From NCBI GenBank assembly GCA_963843275.1, contig CAWJJM010000012.1, positions 682,001 to 746,000 on the forward strand: 64,000 bases of DNA. The letters run 5' to 3'. The notes beneath the pieces were generated by a model, which was not told the origin of the DNA, did no database searches, and saw only the letters and a program-made list of their open reading frames with translations. Made by a program: the position numbers and the translations under genes. Of this stretch, positions 62,858 through 64,000 are shown in pieces; within the stretch, counting starts at the first letter, position 1, and the number at the start of each line of letters is the position of its first letter. Source of the DNA: CAWJJM01 sp963843275 (GTDB lineage Bacteria; Acidobacteriota; Thermoanaerobaculia; Multivoradales; JBCCEF01).

Positions 62858-64000
62858 ATGCCCATGCCAGCCGAGCCGTTCCACCTGGGCGCCCTGCCCC
62901 TCCCCGGCGGCGGGACCCGCTTCCGAGTCTGGGCTCCGTTCGCCGAGCGGGTCGAGGTGAAGCTCCCCGGTGCCGGCGGGCGGGTGGCTCCGCTGGCGGC
63001 CGAGGAGGGCGGACCGCCGCGGCACGCCGGCTACTTCTCGGCGACGCTCGGCGACGTCGGTCCCGGCCAGCGGTACGTGTTCCGGCTGCACCGTGACGGC
63101 GGGGAGGTGGTGGAGCGCCCCGACCCGGCGTCGCGGCATCAGCCGCAGGGCGTGCACGGACCGTCGGCGGTGGTCGACCCGGCCGCCTTCCCGGCGCCGG
63201 TGGGCGGCTGGCGGGGGCTGCCCCTCGCCGACCACGTGCTCTACGAGCTGCACGTCGGCACCTTCACTGCGCAGGGCACGTTCGACGCCGCCATCCCGCA
63301 CCTGGCCGGGTTGGCCGAGCTCGGTGTCACCGCGGTCGAGGTGATGCCGCTGGCGCAGTTCCCCGGCGGCCGCAACTGGGGCTACGACGGGGTCTTCCCG
63401 TACGCGGTGCAGGACACCTACGGCGGGCCGCAGGGGTTCGCCCGCTTCGTCGCCGCGGCGCACGCCGCCGGCCTCGCGGTGGTCCTCGACGTGGTCTACA
63501 ACCACCTGGGGCCGGAGGGGAACGTCCTGCGCGACTTCGGGCCCTACTTCACCGACCGCTACGCCACCCCGTGGGGCGACGCGCTGAACTTCGACGGCCC
63601 CGACAGCGATCCGGTGCGCGACTTCTTCGTCGCCAACGCCGTCGCCTGGGTACGCGAGCAGCACGTCGACGGCCTGCGCCTGGACGCCGTGCACGCCATC
63701 GTCGACGCCTCCGAACGGCCGTTCCTGGCCGAGCTGGCCGCGGCCGTGCACGCGGCGGCGGAGCGGCAGGGGCGGGAGGTCCACCTGTTCGCCGAGAGCG
63801 CCGTCAACACGCTGCGCTTCCTGCGCCCGCCCGGGCGCGGCGGCTGCGGCTTCGACGCCCAGTGGTGCGACGATTTCCACCACGCGCTCCACACCGTCCT
63901 GACCGGCGAGCGGGAGGGCTACTACCGCGACTTCGGCGATCTCGGGCAGCTCGCCCGGGCCCTCCGCGACGGCTTCGTCTACCAGGGCGAGTACTCGCCC
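62858..64000 (+). CDS. treZ: Malto-oligosyltrehalose trehalohydrolase, 3'-partial
   Basis: GH13_10 enzyme that releases trehalose from maltooligosyltrehalose made by TreY. The first 381 residues are present and the frame runs off the window. A CBM48-like N-terminal domain (GTRFRVWAPFAERVEVKLPG) is followed by VLYELHVGTFTAQGTFDAAI, a TreZ signature. The barrel includes WGYDGVFPYAVQDTYGGP, VVLDVVYNHLGPEGNVL, the nucleophile Asp in GLRLDAVHAI and the acid Glu in VHLFAESAVN. It starts at ATG 62858 or 62864, 101 bases after glgB. A treY partner is expected just beyond the window, which would give a second route between glucan and trehalose. Confidence 0.92.
   Translation, partial: MPMPAEPFHLGALPLPGGGTRFRVWAPFAERVEVKLPGAGGRVAPLAAEEGGPPRHAGYFSATLGDVGPGQRYVFRLHRDGGEVVERPDPASRHQPQGVHGPSAVVDPAAFPAPVGGWRGLPLADHVLYELHVGTFTAQGTFDAAIPHLAGLAELGVTAVEVMPLAQFPGGRNWGYDGVFPYAVQDTYGGPQGFARFVAAAHAAGLAVVLDVVYNHLGPEGNVLRDFGPYFTDRYATPWGDALNFDGPDSDPVRDFFVANAVAWVREQHVDGLRLDAVHAIVDASERPFLAELAAAVHAAAERQGREVHLFAESAVNTLRFLRPPGRGGCGFDAQWCDDFHHALHTVLTGEREGYYRDFGDLGQLARALRDGFVYQGEYSP

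Overview
The window is very GC-rich, with few stop codons in any frame, so translation alone leaves many long spurious reading frames. The gene content points to an Acidobacteriota-type organism, possibly a Thermoanaerobaculia-like lineage. The evidence is two proteins with the acidobacterial VWFA-related domain, an Oar-like TonB receptor with an N-terminal carboxypeptidase-regulatory domain, an FG-GAP/ASPIC-UnbV (CRTAC1-like) lipoprotein, an alternative complex III operon joined to an A2-type caa3 oxidase, and a GlgE-pathway glucan cluster. This assignment is inference from gene content only.

Bases 1-12.3 kb are a surface-polysaccharide locus: two Wzy/ligase-like membrane proteins, a Wzz-like chain-length protein, a WecA-like initiating transferase, three glycosyltransferases, a fucosyltransferase-like protein, GDP-fucose synthase and two sulfotransferases. 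Together they suggest a sulfated, fucose-containing polymer. At least eleven single-base frame changes interrupt five of these genes.

Bases 12.6-19.7 kb hold ordinary functions: a sodium:solute symporter, a YheT-like hydrolase, a WaaE-like glycosyltransferase, hypoxanthine phosphoribosyltransferase, a PspC miniprotein, a beta-propeller lipoprotein and an AmpG-like permease.

Bases 19.8-32.5 kb form a mirror-symmetric block, VWA / TPR / [TonB receptor / FG-GAP lipoprotein] / TPR / VWA, in which the outer pairs are paralogues. This is my best candidate for an undescribed cell-envelope system. A dynamin-like GTPase and an isopenicillin-N-synthase-like oxygenase follow.

Bases 35.5-48.3 kb are one respiratory operon, actABC-(DE)-F, a small membrane protein, sco, cox(BA), coxC and coxD. 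Most junctions are 4-bp GTGA overlaps. A short alpha/beta-barrel protein, a cyclopropane-fatty-acid-synthase-like methyltransferase, a secreted protein and a frameshifted gamma-glutamyltransferase follow.

Bases 52.9-64 kb carry glgE, a treS-maltokinase fusion, malQ joined in frame to glgB, and a treZ cut by the window end: a trehalose / maltose-1-phosphate / alpha-glucan pathway.

Three junctions (actD/actE, coxB/coxA, malQ/glgB) have no stop codon between two normally separate proteins, yet each keeps a ribosome-binding site and an NTGA start at the second gene. These are either true dual-product fusions or one-base homopolymer errors. I saw no tRNA, rRNA, CRISPR array or insertion sequence, and no gene-free stretch over 300 bases.
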